This document shows positions 1 to 8,429 of a stretch of DNA of 64,000 nt, piece after piece. Position numbers and translations under genes: made by a program. The notes under the pieces were generated by a model that was not told the origin of the DNA, searched no databases, and saw only the letters and a list, made by a program, of their open reading frames with translations. This DNA comes from Streptomyces goshikiensis. Lineage in GTDB: Bacteria; Actinomycetota; Actinomycetes; Streptomycetales; Streptomycetaceae. Every line of letters starts with the position of its first letter. Position 1 is the stretch's first letter. The stretch covers positions 496,001-560,000 of the forward strand of contig NZ_BMVE01000001.1 in the NCBI RefSeq assembly GCF_014650555.1, in the 5' to 3' direction.

Positions 1-47
1 GTGCCGGAACAGGGCTTGCGCGCCGCCGCCGGACGCGTCCTACGAGG

Positions 48-1121
48 TCACCTGGTACGGCGCGTGACGAACTCCGCCAGCGCCAGCAGCCCGCCCGCCG
101 CCGCGAGGTCGGGAACGGCCCGGGACAGCTGCTGCACCGCCCGGCCCATCCGGTCCGCGGCATGGGCCTGCGCCCAGTCGCGGCCGCCGGCCCGCTCGAC
201 CGCCGCGGCCGCCGCGTGCACGTCGTCCCCGGTCATGGGGCCCGCGTACAGCGCGGCCAGCTCCTTGCCCGCCGTGGTGCCCGAGGTGAGGGCGGCCACG
301 ACCGGGAGCGACTTCTTGCGGGCGATCAGATCGGCCCCGGCGGGCTTGCCGGTGTGCCCCGGATCCCCCCAGATGCCGATCAGGTCGTCGATCAGCTGGA
401 AGGCCAGCCCGGCCTCCCGCCCGAAGGCGTCCATCGCGTCGACCTCGTCGGGCCCCGCGCCCGCGTACAGCGCGCCGAGCGCGCAGGCGCAGCCCAGCAG
501 GGCCCCGGTCTTGGCCATGGCCATCGTCAGGCACTCGTCGAGCGAGACGTCCGGGCGCTGTTCGAAGGCGCAGTCCGCCTGCTGGCCGGCGCACAGCTCG
601 ATGATGCAGGTCGCCAGCCGGGCCGAGGCGGCGGCCGAGGCCGGATGCCCGTCCTGGACCAGCAGCCGCAGCGCGAGCGCGAGCATGGCGTCGCCCGTGA
701 TGATCGCGTCCGGCGTCCCGAAGACGGTCCAGGCCGTGGCCCGGCCGCGACGCCGGACGTCCTTGTCGATGACGTCGTCGTGCAGCAGCGTGAAGTTGTG
801 CGCCAGCTCCACGGCCACCGCCGCCCGCACGACGGCCCGCAGACCGTCGTCCCCGTCCCCGTCCCCGGTGTCCGCCGGCCCCCGCAGGGCCCGGGCCGCG
901 GCGAGCACGAGGGCGGGCCGGATGGCCTTGCCCGCGTTGCCCGCCGCCGGGGTGCCGTCCGCGTGCTCCCAGCCGAAGTGGTACATCGCGACGCGCCGCA
1001 TCGAACCGGGCAGGCTCTCGACCGTCCGGCGCAGTTCCGGATTGACGGCGTCTCTCGTCCGCTCCAGCAGGGCCGCGGCTTCGTGGCCCTCGCCGGCCGT
1101 GATGGTCTCAGTGGTCGCCAT
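48..1121 (-). CDS. Polyprenyl (geranylgeranyl-type) diphosphate synthase
   Basis: An all-helical class I prenyltransferase of 357 aa that condenses allylic diphosphates with isopentenyl diphosphate. The first aspartate-rich motif is DDVID (D115, D116, D119), followed by RRRGR. The second is DDLIG near 245-249, followed by KPAGADLIARKKSLP. GKAIRP near 64-69 matches the substrate-binding lysine and arginine region. It starts 51 bp after the encapsulin gene on the same strand, so the two are probably co-transcribed. Prenyl synthases are a recognised cargo class of family 2B encapsulins. The N-terminal tail before the fold is only about 20 residues, shorter than the long disordered loading domains known for such cargo, so encapsulation is inferred. 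Product chain length cannot be read from sequence alone. No terpene cyclase is visible in the window; one could lie beyond the left edge. Confidence 0.88.
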   Translation of the reverse strand: MATTETITAGEGHEAAALLERTRDAVNPELRRTVESLPGSMRRVAMYHFGWEHADGTPAAGNAGKAIRPALVLAAARALRGPADTGDGDGDDGLRAVVRAAVAVELAHNFTLLHDDVIDKDVRRRGRATAWTVFGTPDAIITGDAMLALALRLLVQDGHPASAAASARLATCIIELCAGQQADCAFEQRPDVSLDECLTMAMAKTGALLGCACALGALYAGAGPDEVDAMDAFGREAGLAFQLIDDLIGIWGDPGHTGKPAGADLIARKKSLPVVAALTSGTTAGKELAALYAGPMTGDDVHAAAAAVERAGGRDWAQAHAADRMGRAVQQLSRAVPDLAAAGGLLALAEFVTRRTR

Positions 1122-1172
1122 GGCGTGTCCCGTGTGTCCTTTGCGTCCGCTCCCGCGTTCCGGCCGGCCGGC

Positions 1173-2582
1173 TCAGCGCCAGCGGCCGATCTCGACGTTC
1201 TCCAGGACGCCGAGCGCGTCCGGCACGAGGACCGCGGCGGAGAAGTAGGCGGTGACCAGGTAGGAGATGATCGCCTGCTCGCTGATCCCCATGAAGCGGA
1301 CCGACATGCTCGGCTCGATCTCGTCCGGGATCCCGGGCTGGTGGAGGCCGACGACCCCGGACTCCTCCTCACCGGTGCGCATGCAGAGGATGGACGTCGT
1401 GCGCGCGTCGCTGATCGGGATCTTGCTGCTCGGGAAGATCGGCACGCCGCGCCAGGACGGCACCCGGTGGCCGCCGACGTCGATCGACTCGGGGTACAGG
1501 CCGCGCCGGTTGCACTCGCGGCCGAAGGCGGCGATGGCCTTGGGGTGGGCGAGGAACATCTTGGAACCGCGCCGCATGCTGAGCAGCTGGTCCATGTCGT
1601 CGGGGCTGGGCACGCCGTCGTGCGGCTGGATGCGCTGGTCGTAGTCGGCGTTGTGGAGCAGGCCGAAGTCGGTGTTGTTGAGCATCTCGTGCTCCTGGCG
1701 CTCCCGCAGCGCCTCGACCGTGAGCCGCAACTGCTGCTCGGTCTGGTTCATCGGCTGGTTGTACAGGTCGGCGACGCGCGTGTGCACCCGCAGGACCGTT
1801 TGCGCGATGGAGAGTTCGTACTCGCGCGGCTTGGCCTCGTAGTCCACGAAGGTGCCGGGCAGGACGGCCTCGCCCTGGTGGCCGGCGGAGAGGTCGATCG
1901 CGGCCTCGCCGTACTTGTTGGTCCGCTGGGCGGGCAGCGACCGTACGGACTCGACGTGCGCGCGCAGGCTGTCGACGCGGTCGGCGAGGAGCTGGAAGTC
2001 CTGGCGGGACAGGACGAGGGCGGTGCCGGAGGTGGCGGCGCGGGCGGTGTACTCCCAGATCGCCTCCTCGTCCACGAGGGAGTCCTCGCCGAAGTAGGCG
2101 CCGTCGGCGACGGTCTGCAGGACCGCGTCCTCGCCGTAGGGGCCGGGGCCGACCTGGTCGATGCGGCCGTGAGCGAGCAGGAACACCTTGTCGGAGGGGC
2201 TGCCGAAGGAGGTCAGCTCCTGGCCGGCCGCGAAGTCGAGCTGCTGGCACCGCGCGGCGAGCTCGGTGAGGACGTCGAGGTCCTCGTAGGCGCGCAGCAG
2301 CGGGAGCTCGCCGAGCTCGGCCGGGATGACCTGGACCTGGGTCCCGGTCTTGATGAACTCCACGCGTCCGTCGCCGACGGAGTAGCTCAGCCGCCGGTTG
2401 ACCCGGTAGGTGCCGCCCTGTACCGACACCCACGGCAGCATCTTCAGGAGCCACCGCGAGGTGATCTCCTGCATCTGCGGCGCGGACTTCGTCGTGGTTG
2501 CCAAGTTCCGTGCGGCCGAGGTCGCGAGACTGCGCTGCGGCGGAGACTGGGCCTCGGTTTCGGAACCTGCCTGGACCGACAT
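1173..2582 (-). CDS. eshA: Family 2B encapsulin nanocompartment shell protein (EshA-like) with cyclic-nucleotide-binding insertion
   Basis: A 469-aa protein resembling Streptomyces EshA, now classed as a family 2B encapsulin shell protein with the HK97 fold. The N-terminal arm (about 1-90) and the C-terminal part (about 215-469, rich in shell-type segments such as [21 protein letters not shown]) flank an inserted cNMP-binding domain at about 95-205. That domain has a recognisable phosphate-binding cassette, [21 protein letters not shown], with the conserved arginine at 181. The first ~35 residues are Ser/Ala/Thr-rich and probably disordered. ATG at 2582 follows an AAAGGGA ribosome-binding site. 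The downstream prenyl synthase is the likely cargo. In S. griseus EshA was linked to ppGpp levels and morphogenesis (family knowledge). Ligand, cargo and role here are inferred. Confidence 0.9.
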   Translation of the reverse strand: MSVQAGSETEAQSPPQRSLATSAARNLATTTKSAPQMQEITSRWLLKMLPWVSVQGGTYRVNRRLSYSVGDGRVEFIKTGTQVQVIPAELGELPLLRAYEDLDVLTELAARCQQLDFAAGQELTSFGSPSDKVFLLAHGRIDQVGPGPYGEDAVLQTVADGAYFGEDSLVDEEAIWEYTARAATSGTALVLSRQDFQLLADRVDSLRAHVESVRSLPAQRTNKYGEAAIDLSAGHQGEAVLPGTFVDYEAKPREYELSIAQTVLRVHTRVADLYNQPMNQTEQQLRLTVEALRERQEHEMLNNTDFGLLHNADYDQRIQPHDGVPSPDDMDQLLSMRRGSKMFLAHPKAIAAFGRECNRRGLYPESIDVGGHRVPSWRGVPIFPSSKIPISDARTTSILCMRTGEEESGVVGLHQPGIPDEIEPSMSVRFMGISEQAIISYLVTAYFSAAVLVPDALGVLENVEIGRWR

Positions 2583-2767
2583 GTGTTTCCCTTTCGATCA
2601 CTCCATGGGTCTGCTGGGCCAGCCTTCAGCACACGACGTGGTGGGACCATTACACAAAAGGGTGGGACTACTCCGTGTGGGTCTGGGCACTCTTTGGGGT
2701 CAGCTCCCGCGTCCCAGGCCCCTTGAGCCCCACCGGTTTCAGCCACCTCACGCCAACCGTCAGCTTT
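2583..2767. promoter_or_regulatory. Divergent eshA/nsrR intergenic region with 21-bp-phased direct repeats
   Basis: This 185-bp gap separates the leftward encapsulin gene from the rightward NsrR gene. GGTGGGAC occurs at 2640-2647 and again at 2661-2668, exactly 21 bp (two helical turns) apart. That spacing suits a regulator binding one face of DNA upstream of eshA. No certain -10/-35 pair was identified. Confidence 0.35.
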
Positions 2768-2790
2768 AACTTGCAAGACAGATGCAACTT
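2768..2790 (+). promoter_or_regulatory. NsrR operator (autoregulatory site)
   Basis: A 23-bp AT-rich site begins AACTTGCA and ends TGCAACTT. It contains the perfect inverted repeat TTGCA-N7-TGCAA and ends 16 bp before the nsrR ATG. Length, A/T ends and symmetry fit the sites I recall for S. coelicolor NsrR. The position suggests repression of nsrR by its own product. Confidence 0.72.
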
Positions 2791-2806
2791 TCCGTACGGT
2801 GGCGCC

Positions 2807-3262
2807 ATGCGGCTGACCCGATTCACCGATCTGGCGCTCCGCGTCCTGATGCGCCTGGCCGTCGCGGACGCGGACCTCCCCACCACGCGCGACGTGGCGG
2901 CGACCATGGAGGTCCCGTACACGCACAGCGCCAAGGTGGTGGCCAGGCTGCGGCACCTCGGGCTGATCGAGGCGCGGCGCGGCCGCGGCGGAGGGCTCGC
3001 GCTCACCGCCGCCGGACGGGCCGCCTCGGTGGGCGGGGTGGTCCGTGAACTGGAGGGCGCCGGTGACGTCGTGGACTGCGACGGGGCCGTGCCCTGCCCG
3101 CTGCGCGGCGCGTGCGTGCTGCGCGGCGCGCTGCGCGGGGCCCAGGAGGCGTTCTTCGCCGCCCTGGACCCCCTGACGGTGAACGACCTGGTGGCGGCCC
3201 CGACCGGGCCGCTGCTGCTGGGCATTTCGAGCGGCCCGCCGGGGCGGACCGTAGACCCCTGA
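2807..3262 (+). CDS. nsrR: NsrR, Rrf2-family Fe-S nitric-oxide sensor repressor
   Basis: A 151-aa Rrf2-type winged-helix repressor. The N-terminal MRLTRFTDLALRVLM segment is typical of NsrR, and the recognition helix lies near residues 27-45 (TTRDVAATMEVPYTHSAKVV). Three cysteines, C91, C97 and C103 (DCDGAVPC...GAC), together with D8, match the cluster ligands known for Streptomyces NsrR (three Cys plus Asp8 holding [4Fe-4S]). Nitrosylation of that cluster releases DNA. ATG 2807 was chosen because the protein then begins at the conserved MRLT and the operator lies just upstream; the longer upstream reading frame is untranslated. The neighbouring flavohaemoprotein gene carries a second matching site, so the pair forms a self-contained NO-detoxification module. 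Confidence 0.93.
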   Translation: MRLTRFTDLALRVLMRLAVADADLPTTRDVAATMEVPYTHSAKVVARLRHLGLIEARRGRGGGLALTAAGRAASVGGVVRELEGAGDVVDCDGAVPCPLRGACVLRGALRGAQEAFFAALDPLTVNDLVAAPTGPLLLGISSGPPGRTVDP

Positions 3263-3345
3263 CCCCGGGCCGGGTGGCCGGTTCCCGCTGCCCGGACCCC
3301 ACGCCTCGAACAGGTGCCCCCATCCCCCCACGCACCACGCCCAAA

Positions 3346-3368
3346 AATACGCATTTCAGATTCCAATT
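3346..3368 (+). promoter_or_regulatory. NsrR operator upstream of hmpA
   Basis: A 23-bp site begins AATACGCATT and ends ATTCCAATT, with partial dyad symmetry. It lies 21 bp before the hmpA ATG. It resembles the S. coelicolor hmpA NsrR sites as I recall them, including the GCAT core and the terminal CCAATT-like block. It implies NO-inducible, NsrR-repressed hmpA. Confidence 0.7.
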
Positions 3369-3389
3369 AACGCGACCGAGGAGTTCCGC

Positions 3390-4586
3390 ATGCTGTCGGA
3401 GAAGTCGACCGAGACCGTACGAGCCACCCTGCCCGCCGTCGGCGCGGCCATCGGCGACATCGCGGAGCTCTTCTACGCGAAGCTGTTCGCGGCCCACCCG
3501 GCCCTGCTGCGCGACCTGTTCAACCGCGGCAACCAGAACTCCGGCGCCCAGAAGCAGGCCCTGGCCGGCTCCATCGCCGCCTTCGCGACCCACCTCCTGA
3601 CCCACCCCGGCACCCGCCCCGACGTGATGCTGAACCGGATAGCCCACAAGCACGCCTCGCTCGGCATCACCCGCGAGCAGTACGAGATCGTCCACCACCA
3701 CCTCTTCGAGGCCATCGCGGAGATCCTCGGCGAGGCCGTCACCCCCGAGGTCGCCGAGGCCTGGGACGAGGTCTACTGGCTGATGGCGGGCGCCCTCGTC
3801 GCCATCGAGGACCGCCTCTACGCGCAGCGGCAGGTGCTCGCGGGCGACGTCTGGCGCGACTGGCGGATCGCCGCCCGGTTCGAGGAGACGGCCGACTGCG
3901 CCACCTTCCACCTCGTCCCGGCCGACGGCGCCCCCGCCCCCGCCTTCGCGCCCGGCCAGTACGTCTCCGTACAGGTCGAACTCCCCGACGGCGCCCGGCA
4001 GATCCGCCAGTACAGCCTCTCCCGCTCGCCCGGCTCCGCGGTGCGCGCGATCACCGTCAAGCGGGTCCACGGCCCGGCCGCGGCGGGCCCCGACGGCGAG
4101 GTCTCCCACCACCTCCACACCCGCGTCCGCACCGGCGACACCCTGCGCGTCTCGGCCCCGTACGGCGACCTGGTCCTGCGGGACTCCGGCGCGCCGGTGC
4201 TGCTCGCCTCCGCCGGGATCGGCTGCACCCCGATGCTGTCGATGCTGGAGCACCTGTCCGACACCGGGCACACCGCGCCCGTGACCGTCCTGCACGCCGA
4301 CCGCTCCCCCGCCGACCACGCGCTGCGCGGCGACCACCGGAGCCTGACGCACAAGCTGCCGGACGCCTCGGCCCGGTTCTGGTACGAGGCGGACGCCGAG
4401 CCGGGCGACTCCCACGGCCGCCTCGACCTGACGGACGTCCCGGTCGCGCCCGGCACCACCGCGTACCTGTGCGGGCCGCTCCCGTTCATGCGGGCCGCGC
4501 GTGCGCAGCTGCTGGCCAAGGGGGTCCGCGCCGCGGACATCCACTACGAGGTGTTCGGCCCGGACCTCTGGCTGGCAGCCGGGTGA
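3390..4586 (+). CDS. hmpA: Flavohaemoprotein, nitric oxide dioxygenase
   Basis: A 398-aa cytosolic enzyme that converts NO and O2 to nitrate using NAD(P)H. Residues 1-140 form the globin domain. Y29 (ELFYAKLF) is the distal B10 tyrosine and H88 (IAHKHASLGI) aligns with the proximal haem histidine. The FAD domain carries RQYSL (206-210), the NAD domain carries ASAGIGCTPM (about 274-282), and YLCGPLPFM lies near the C-terminus. The length matches bacterial Hmp. The ATG has a GAGG-type site nearby, and the NsrR operator lies in the promoter. Pairing with nsrR on the same strand, 127 bp downstream, argues for direct NsrR control. Confidence 0.95.
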   Translation: MLSEKSTETVRATLPAVGAAIGDIAELFYAKLFAAHPALLRDLFNRGNQNSGAQKQALAGSIAAFATHLLTHPGTRPDVMLNRIAHKHASLGITREQYEIVHHHLFEAIAEILGEAVTPEVAEAWDEVYWLMAGALVAIEDRLYAQRQVLAGDVWRDWRIAARFEETADCATFHLVPADGAPAPAFAPGQYVSVQVELPDGARQIRQYSLSRSPGSAVRAITVKRVHGPAAAGPDGEVSHHLHTRVRTGDTLRVSAPYGDLVLRDSGAPVLLASAGIGCTPMLSMLEHLSDTGHTAPVTVLHADRSPADHALRGDHRSLTHKLPDASARFWYEADAEPGDSHGRLDLTDVPVAPGTTAYLCGPLPFMRAARAQLLAKGVRAADIHYEVFGPDLWLAAG

Positions 4587-4743
4587 CCCCCGCGGCGGGC
4601 GGGCCGGCCGGGGTGGCCGGTGCGGCCGGGACGGGTGTCCGGATCGGCTCGCTCGCCGTACGAATCCACTAGCGGCGGAAGGATCGCCTCCACTACACCG
4701 GTACGTAACGGGGTGACCACGAAAGGTCACCACCACGCACCGC

Positions 4744-4751
4744 AAAGGAGG
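4744..4751 (+). promoter_or_regulatory. Strong Shine-Dalgarno of the amidase gene
   Basis: AAAGGAGG lies five bases before the ATG at 4757. It is one of the strongest ribosome-binding sites in the window and fixes this start over in-frame alternatives. Confidence 0.75.
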
Positions 4752-4756
4752 CGGTC

Positions 4757-5347
4757 ATGGCCTCACCCATGTCCGCGGACCGGTTCATCAGCGCACTGCG
4801 GCACGAAAGCCTGACCGTCGTGGAGGTCGGCGCCTGGCGCACTCACAACCGCAACCACAAGGGCCCCTGGGGCCCCGTGCACGGGGTGATGGTCCACCAC
4901 ACCGTCACGCACGGCACCGGGTACACCGTCCGGCTCTGCCGCGAGGGCGACGAGGACCTGCCCGGCCCGCTCTGCCACGGCGTGATCACCAAGGACGGCC
5001 GCGTCCACCTGGTCGGCTACGGCCGCGCCAACCACGCGGGCGCGGGCGACTCCGACGTCCTGGCGGCGGTGATCGCGGAGAAGCGCCTCCCCGTGGACCA
5101 CCGCGCCGACACCGACGGCAACCGGCACTTCTACGGCTTCGAGTGCGAGAACCTCGGCAACGGCGAAGACCCCTGGCCGGCGGTGCAGCTCGACGCGATC
5201 GCCCGCGCGGCGGCCGCGCTGTGCCGCGTGCACGGCTGGACCGCGCGCTCGGTGATCGGCCACCGCGAATGGCAGCCCGGCAAGATCGACCCCAGGGGCT
5301 TCACGATGGACGCGATGCGCGTGCGCGTCGCGGAGCGCCTGAAGTAG
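4757..5347 (+). CDS. N-acetylmuramoyl-L-alanine amidase (Amidase_2/PGRP type)
   Basis: A 196-aa zinc amidase expected to cut between N-acetylmuramic acid and L-alanine in peptidoglycan. H47/H48 (GVMVHHTV) and H169 (IGHREWQPGKIDP) are zinc ligands, with D178 of KIDP the probable third. GYGRANHAG is a typical active-site-neighbour segment of this family. No signal peptide, membrane segment or cell-wall-binding domain is visible, so the protein may act in the cytosol, be released by lysis, or be a phage-lysin relative. It stands alone between hmpA and an unrelated PLP enzyme. The 170 bp before it hold only GC-rich sequence and the strong ribosome-binding site. Confidence 0.88.
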   Translation: MASPMSADRFISALRHESLTVVEVGAWRTHNRNHKGPWGPVHGVMVHHTVTHGTGYTVRLCREGDEDLPGPLCHGVITKDGRVHLVGYGRANHAGAGDSDVLAAVIAEKRLPVDHRADTDGNRHFYGFECENLGNGEDPWPAVQLDAIARAAAALCRVHGWTARSVIGHREWQPGKIDPRGFTMDAMRVRVAERLK

Positions 5348-5384
5348 CGCGGCGGCCGGGCCGGGCTCCGCCGACAATGGGCGG

Positions 5385-6272
5385 GTGAACCCCTTGCAGC
5401 CCCGGCCGCCGTCCCCGCTCGTCGAAGTCACCGACGAGCGGTTCGCCGCGCGCGGGGTACGGCTGCTGCTGAAGCGGGACGACCTCGTACATCCGGAGCT
5501 GCCCGGGAACAAGTGGCGCAAGCTCGCGCCGAACCTGCGGGCGGCGGTGGAGGGCGGCTTCCCGGCGCTGGTGACGTTCGGCGGGGCGTACTCGAACCAC
5601 CTGCGGGCCACGGCGGCGGCCGGGCGGCTGCTGGGCCTCCCGACGATCGGCGTGGTCCGCGGGGACGAGCTGGCCGGGCGGCCGCTGAACGAGTCCCTCG
5701 CGCGGTGCGCGACGGACGGCATGCGGCTGCGGTTCGTCTCCCGGGCGGAGTACCGCCGCAAGGCCGAGCCGGAGGTACTGGCCCGGCTGCTCGCCGGGGC
5801 GGGCGCGGCCGGGGCGTACGTGGTGCCGGAGGGCGGCAGCAACGCACTGGCCCTGCGGGGCTGTGCGGAGCTGGGGCGGGAGCTGCGGGGCGCGGCGGAC
5901 GTGGTCGCGGTGGCCTGCGGCACCGGCGGCACCCTCGCGGGCCTGGCGGCGGGCCTCGGCCCGGGCGGGCGCGCGCTGGGCGTGCCGGTCCTTGCGGGCG
6001 GCTTCCTGGGGGCGGAGATACGTTCCCTCCAGCTGGCCGCGTTCGGCGCCCCGGCGGGCGACTGGAGCCTCGCGGAGGGCTTCCACCACGGCGGCTACGC
6101 CCGCGTCCCGGCGGAGCTGGAGGCGTTCGCCGCCGACTTCGAGGCCCGGCACGGCCTCCCGGTCGAGCGGATCTACGTGGCGAAACTGCTCTGGGCCCTG
6201 ACGGAGCTCACCCGCTCCGGCGCCTTCCCCCCGGGCACCACCCTCGCCGCCGTCGTCACGGGACGCCCGTAG
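5385..6272 (+). CDS. PLP-dependent D-cysteine desulfhydrase / ACC deaminase family protein
   Basis: A 295-aa fold-type II PLP enzyme. LPGNKWRKL places the Schiff-base lysine at K43, FGGAYSNHLRATAAAG is the phosphate/substrate loop, and ACGTGGTLAGLAAGL is the second glycine-rich loop that holds PLP phosphate. VPEGGSNALALRG is characteristic of the D-cysteine desulfhydrase/ACC deaminase group. Close relatives act on D-cysteine, D-serine or 1-aminocyclopropane-1-carboxylate, and the sequence does not settle which. GTG at 5385 is the natural start, 37 bp after the amidase stop. It converges with the antiporter gene at 6311. Confidence 0.87.
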   Translation: MNPLQPRPPSPLVEVTDERFAARGVRLLLKRDDLVHPELPGNKWRKLAPNLRAAVEGGFPALVTFGGAYSNHLRATAAAGRLLGLPTIGVVRGDELAGRPLNESLARCATDGMRLRFVSRAEYRRKAEPEVLARLLAGAGAAGAYVVPEGGSNALALRGCAELGRELRGAADVVAVACGTGGTLAGLAAGLGPGGRALGVPVLAGGFLGAEIRSLQLAAFGAPAGDWSLAEGFHHGGYARVPAELEAFAADFEARHGLPVERIYVAKLLWALTELTRSGAFPPGTTLAAVVTGRP

Positions 6273-6310
6273 CCCCCGGGCGTCCGGCCCCCGGCCCCGG
6301 CCCGCAGGGG

Positions 6311-7891
6311 CTACGGGGACTCTTCGCGGTAGGCCGCCGCCTCCTCCAGGTCCAGGCGGCGCAGGAGGGCGCGGAGCATCTCGTCGTCGATCTGGCGGCG
6401 GTCCCGGAGGGCCACGAACACCTCCCGTTCGACCTCGATCATCTCGCCCGCGAGCCGTCGGTACACGTCGTCCGCCGACTCCCCCGTCACCGCGTTGACC
6501 TCGCCGAGCCGTTCCCACACCGCGTTGCGCCGGCGCTCCAGCACCGTCCGCAGCCGTTCCACCAGCGGTGGCGGCAGGTCGTTGCCGGGGTCCGCGAGGA
6601 GTTCCTCCAGGCGCTCCTCCGCCGCCCGCGAGGCCTCGCTCTGCGCCTGCGCCTCCGCGAGGGTCTCCGCCTGCACGTCCCGTTTCGGCAGCCTCAGCAC
6701 CCGGATCAGCGGCGGCAGCGTCAGTCCCTGCACCACCAGCGTCGCGATGACCGTCGTGAACGTCAGGAAGAGGATCAGGTTCCGGTGCGGCACGCTGATC
6801 GGCACGGAGAACGCGATCGCCAGCGAGACCACGCCCCGCATCCCCGCCCAGCCCACCACGACCGGCGCCTTCCAGTTCACCTCGGGTTCGCGCCGCCGGA
6901 CCCGCTCCGACAGCACCCGCGGCAGGAACGTCGCCGGGAACACCCACACGTACCGGGCCACCACCACGACGAGGAACACCACGACCGCGTACCAGGCCGC
7001 GTCCACCCCCTGGTACTCGCCCAGCCCCTTCATCACCACCGGCAGCTGGAGTCCGATCAGCGCGAAGACCACCGACTCCAGGATGAAGGCGACCATCTTC
7101 CAGACCGCCGCCTCCTGGAGCCGCGTCGCGAAGTCGACCTGCCAGTTCCGGTGCCCCAGGTACAGCGCGACCACGACCACCGCCAGCACCCCGGAGGCGT
7201 GCACCCGCTCGGCCGCCGCGTACGCCACGAACGGGATCAGCAGCGACAGCGTGTTCTGCAGCAGCGGCTCGCGCAGCCGCTTGCGCAGGTGGTGGATCGG
7301 CACCATCAGCAGCAGGCCGACGCCGACGCCGCCCACCGAGGCCAGCAGGAACTCCGCGATGCCGCCCGCCCAGCCGGCGCTCGTCCCGATCACCGCCGCC
7401 AGCGCCACGTTGTACGCGGTGATCGCGGTCGCGTCGTTGACCAGCGACTCACCCTGGAGGATGGTCGTGATCCTGTTCGGCAGCCCGAGCTTGCGGGCGA
7501 TCGCGGTCGCCGCCACCGCGTCCGGCGGCGCGATCACCGCCCCCAGCACCAGCGCCACCGGCAGCGACAGCCCCGGCACGAGCAGGAACGCCGCGTACCC
7601 GACGACCACCGTCGCGAAGATCACGTACCCGACCGACAACAGCGCGACGGGCCGGATGTTCGCCCGCAGGTCCAGGTACGAACTGTCCACGCCGGCCGTG
7701 TACAGCAGCGGCGGGAGCAGCAGCGGCAGCACGATGTGCGGGTCCAGGGCGTACGGCGGCACGCCGGGGACGTACCCGGCGATCAGCCCGGCGGCGACCA
7801 GCAGCAGCGGTGCCGGCACCGGCGTCCGGCGGGCCACTGCCGCCACGACGGCACTGCCGGCGACCAGCGCCACCAGTGGCAATACCTCCAT
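6311..7891 (-). CDS. Na+/H+ antiporter, CPA1 (NhaP/YjcE) family
   Basis: A 526-aa membrane protein with about 12 hydrophobic segments in the first ~400 residues. The pore-region signature GAVIAPPDAVAATAIARKLGLP (residues around 120) and ESLVNDATAI are hallmarks of CPA1 exchangers; the aspartates in PPDA and VNDA are the ion-carrying positions. The last ~120 residues are hydrophilic, Arg/Glu-rich and helical, forming a cytosolic tail. It is expected to exchange external protons for cytosolic Na+. It is divergently arranged with the UBP zinc-finger gene across a 64-bp gap and shows no operon partner. Confidence 0.93.
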   Translation of the reverse strand: MEVLPLVALVAGSAVVAAVARRTPVPAPLLLVAAGLIAGYVPGVPPYALDPHIVLPLLLPPLLYTAGVDSSYLDLRANIRPVALLSVGYVIFATVVVGYAAFLLVPGLSLPVALVLGAVIAPPDAVAATAIARKLGLPNRITTILQGESLVNDATAITAYNVALAAVIGTSAGWAGGIAEFLLASVGGVGVGLLLMVPIHHLRKRLREPLLQNTLSLLIPFVAYAAAERVHASGVLAVVVVALYLGHRNWQVDFATRLQEAAVWKMVAFILESVVFALIGLQLPVVMKGLGEYQGVDAAWYAVVVFLVVVVARYVWVFPATFLPRVLSERVRRREPEVNWKAPVVVGWAGMRGVVSLAIAFSVPISVPHRNLILFLTFTTVIATLVVQGLTLPPLIRVLRLPKRDVQAETLAEAQAQSEASRAAEERLEELLADPGNDLPPPLVERLRTVLERRRNAVWERLGEVNAVTGESADDVYRRLAGEMIEVEREVFVALRDRRQIDDEMLRALLRRLDLEEAAAYREESP

Positions 7892-7955
7892 CGAAGATCA
7901 CCCTCGCTCGATTTCATCCGACTGAGCACGCCCGTACCTCAGTACGCTGGCCATC

Positions 7956-8216
7956 ATGAGCGAGTGCACCCATGTTCCCGAACTGCCGCGCCCCGAGCCT
8001 GTCCCACGTGGGCAGACCTGTCCGGATTGTCTGGCGCTCGGAAGCCACCCGGTGCAACTGAGGCTCTGCCTGTGGTGCGGGTACGTGGGGTGCTGCGACT
8101 CCTCCCCCCACCGGCACGCCACGGCGCACTACCAGGAGACGGGCCATCCGGTGATCCGGAGCTTCGAACCGGGCGAGACGTGGCGGTGGTGCTATGTCGA
8201 CGGTTCGATCGTCTGA
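7956..8216 (+). CDS. UBP-type zinc finger protein
   Basis: An 86-aa protein made almost wholly of one ZnF-UBP domain. Cysteine/histidine pairs appear in order as C5/H6, CPDC, LCLWCGYVGCC, then SPHRHATAHYQETGHPV and WCY, the same order as the ubiquitin-binding zinc fingers of eukaryotic deubiquitinases. In actinobacteria such small proteins are common and uncharacterised. They cannot bind ubiquitin itself, and a role in recognising C-terminal tails is speculation. ATG 7956 leaves 64 bp to the divergent antiporter. Confidence 0.85.
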   Translation: MSECTHVPELPRPEPVPRGQTCPDCLALGSHPVQLRLCLWCGYVGCCDSSPHRHATAHYQETGHPVIRSFEPGETWRWCYVDGSIV

Positions 8217-8429
8217 GGCGGGGTAGTTCAACCCTCCGCCGGTTCCCCTGATTTGGGCCCCGCAGACCCCTAGCCACTGTGCGTGCCCATGGGCTTACCA
8301 TCAGTCACTGACAGAGGCATGGCCGTCCTGGGCGCTCCTTTCGGGTGCCATGAGGGGTGCCGCGACACGATCGACCGGATCGCGGTAGCGTCACCGGCGA
8401 ACAGAGCTCGTACCACCTTGGAGGTGAGG

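Noticed and set aside
48..2582. 2-methylisoborneol biosynthesis operon
   Set aside because: Encapsulin genes of this family can accompany that pathway, but no terpene cyclase or methyltransferase is visible here, so the specific pathway is not claimed.
162..2726. 854-codon open frame antisense to eshA and the prenyl synthase
   Set aside because: Long antisense frames are common in high-GC DNA. The real genes on the other strand have clear motifs and this translation is Gly/Arg/Val-rich without any domain.
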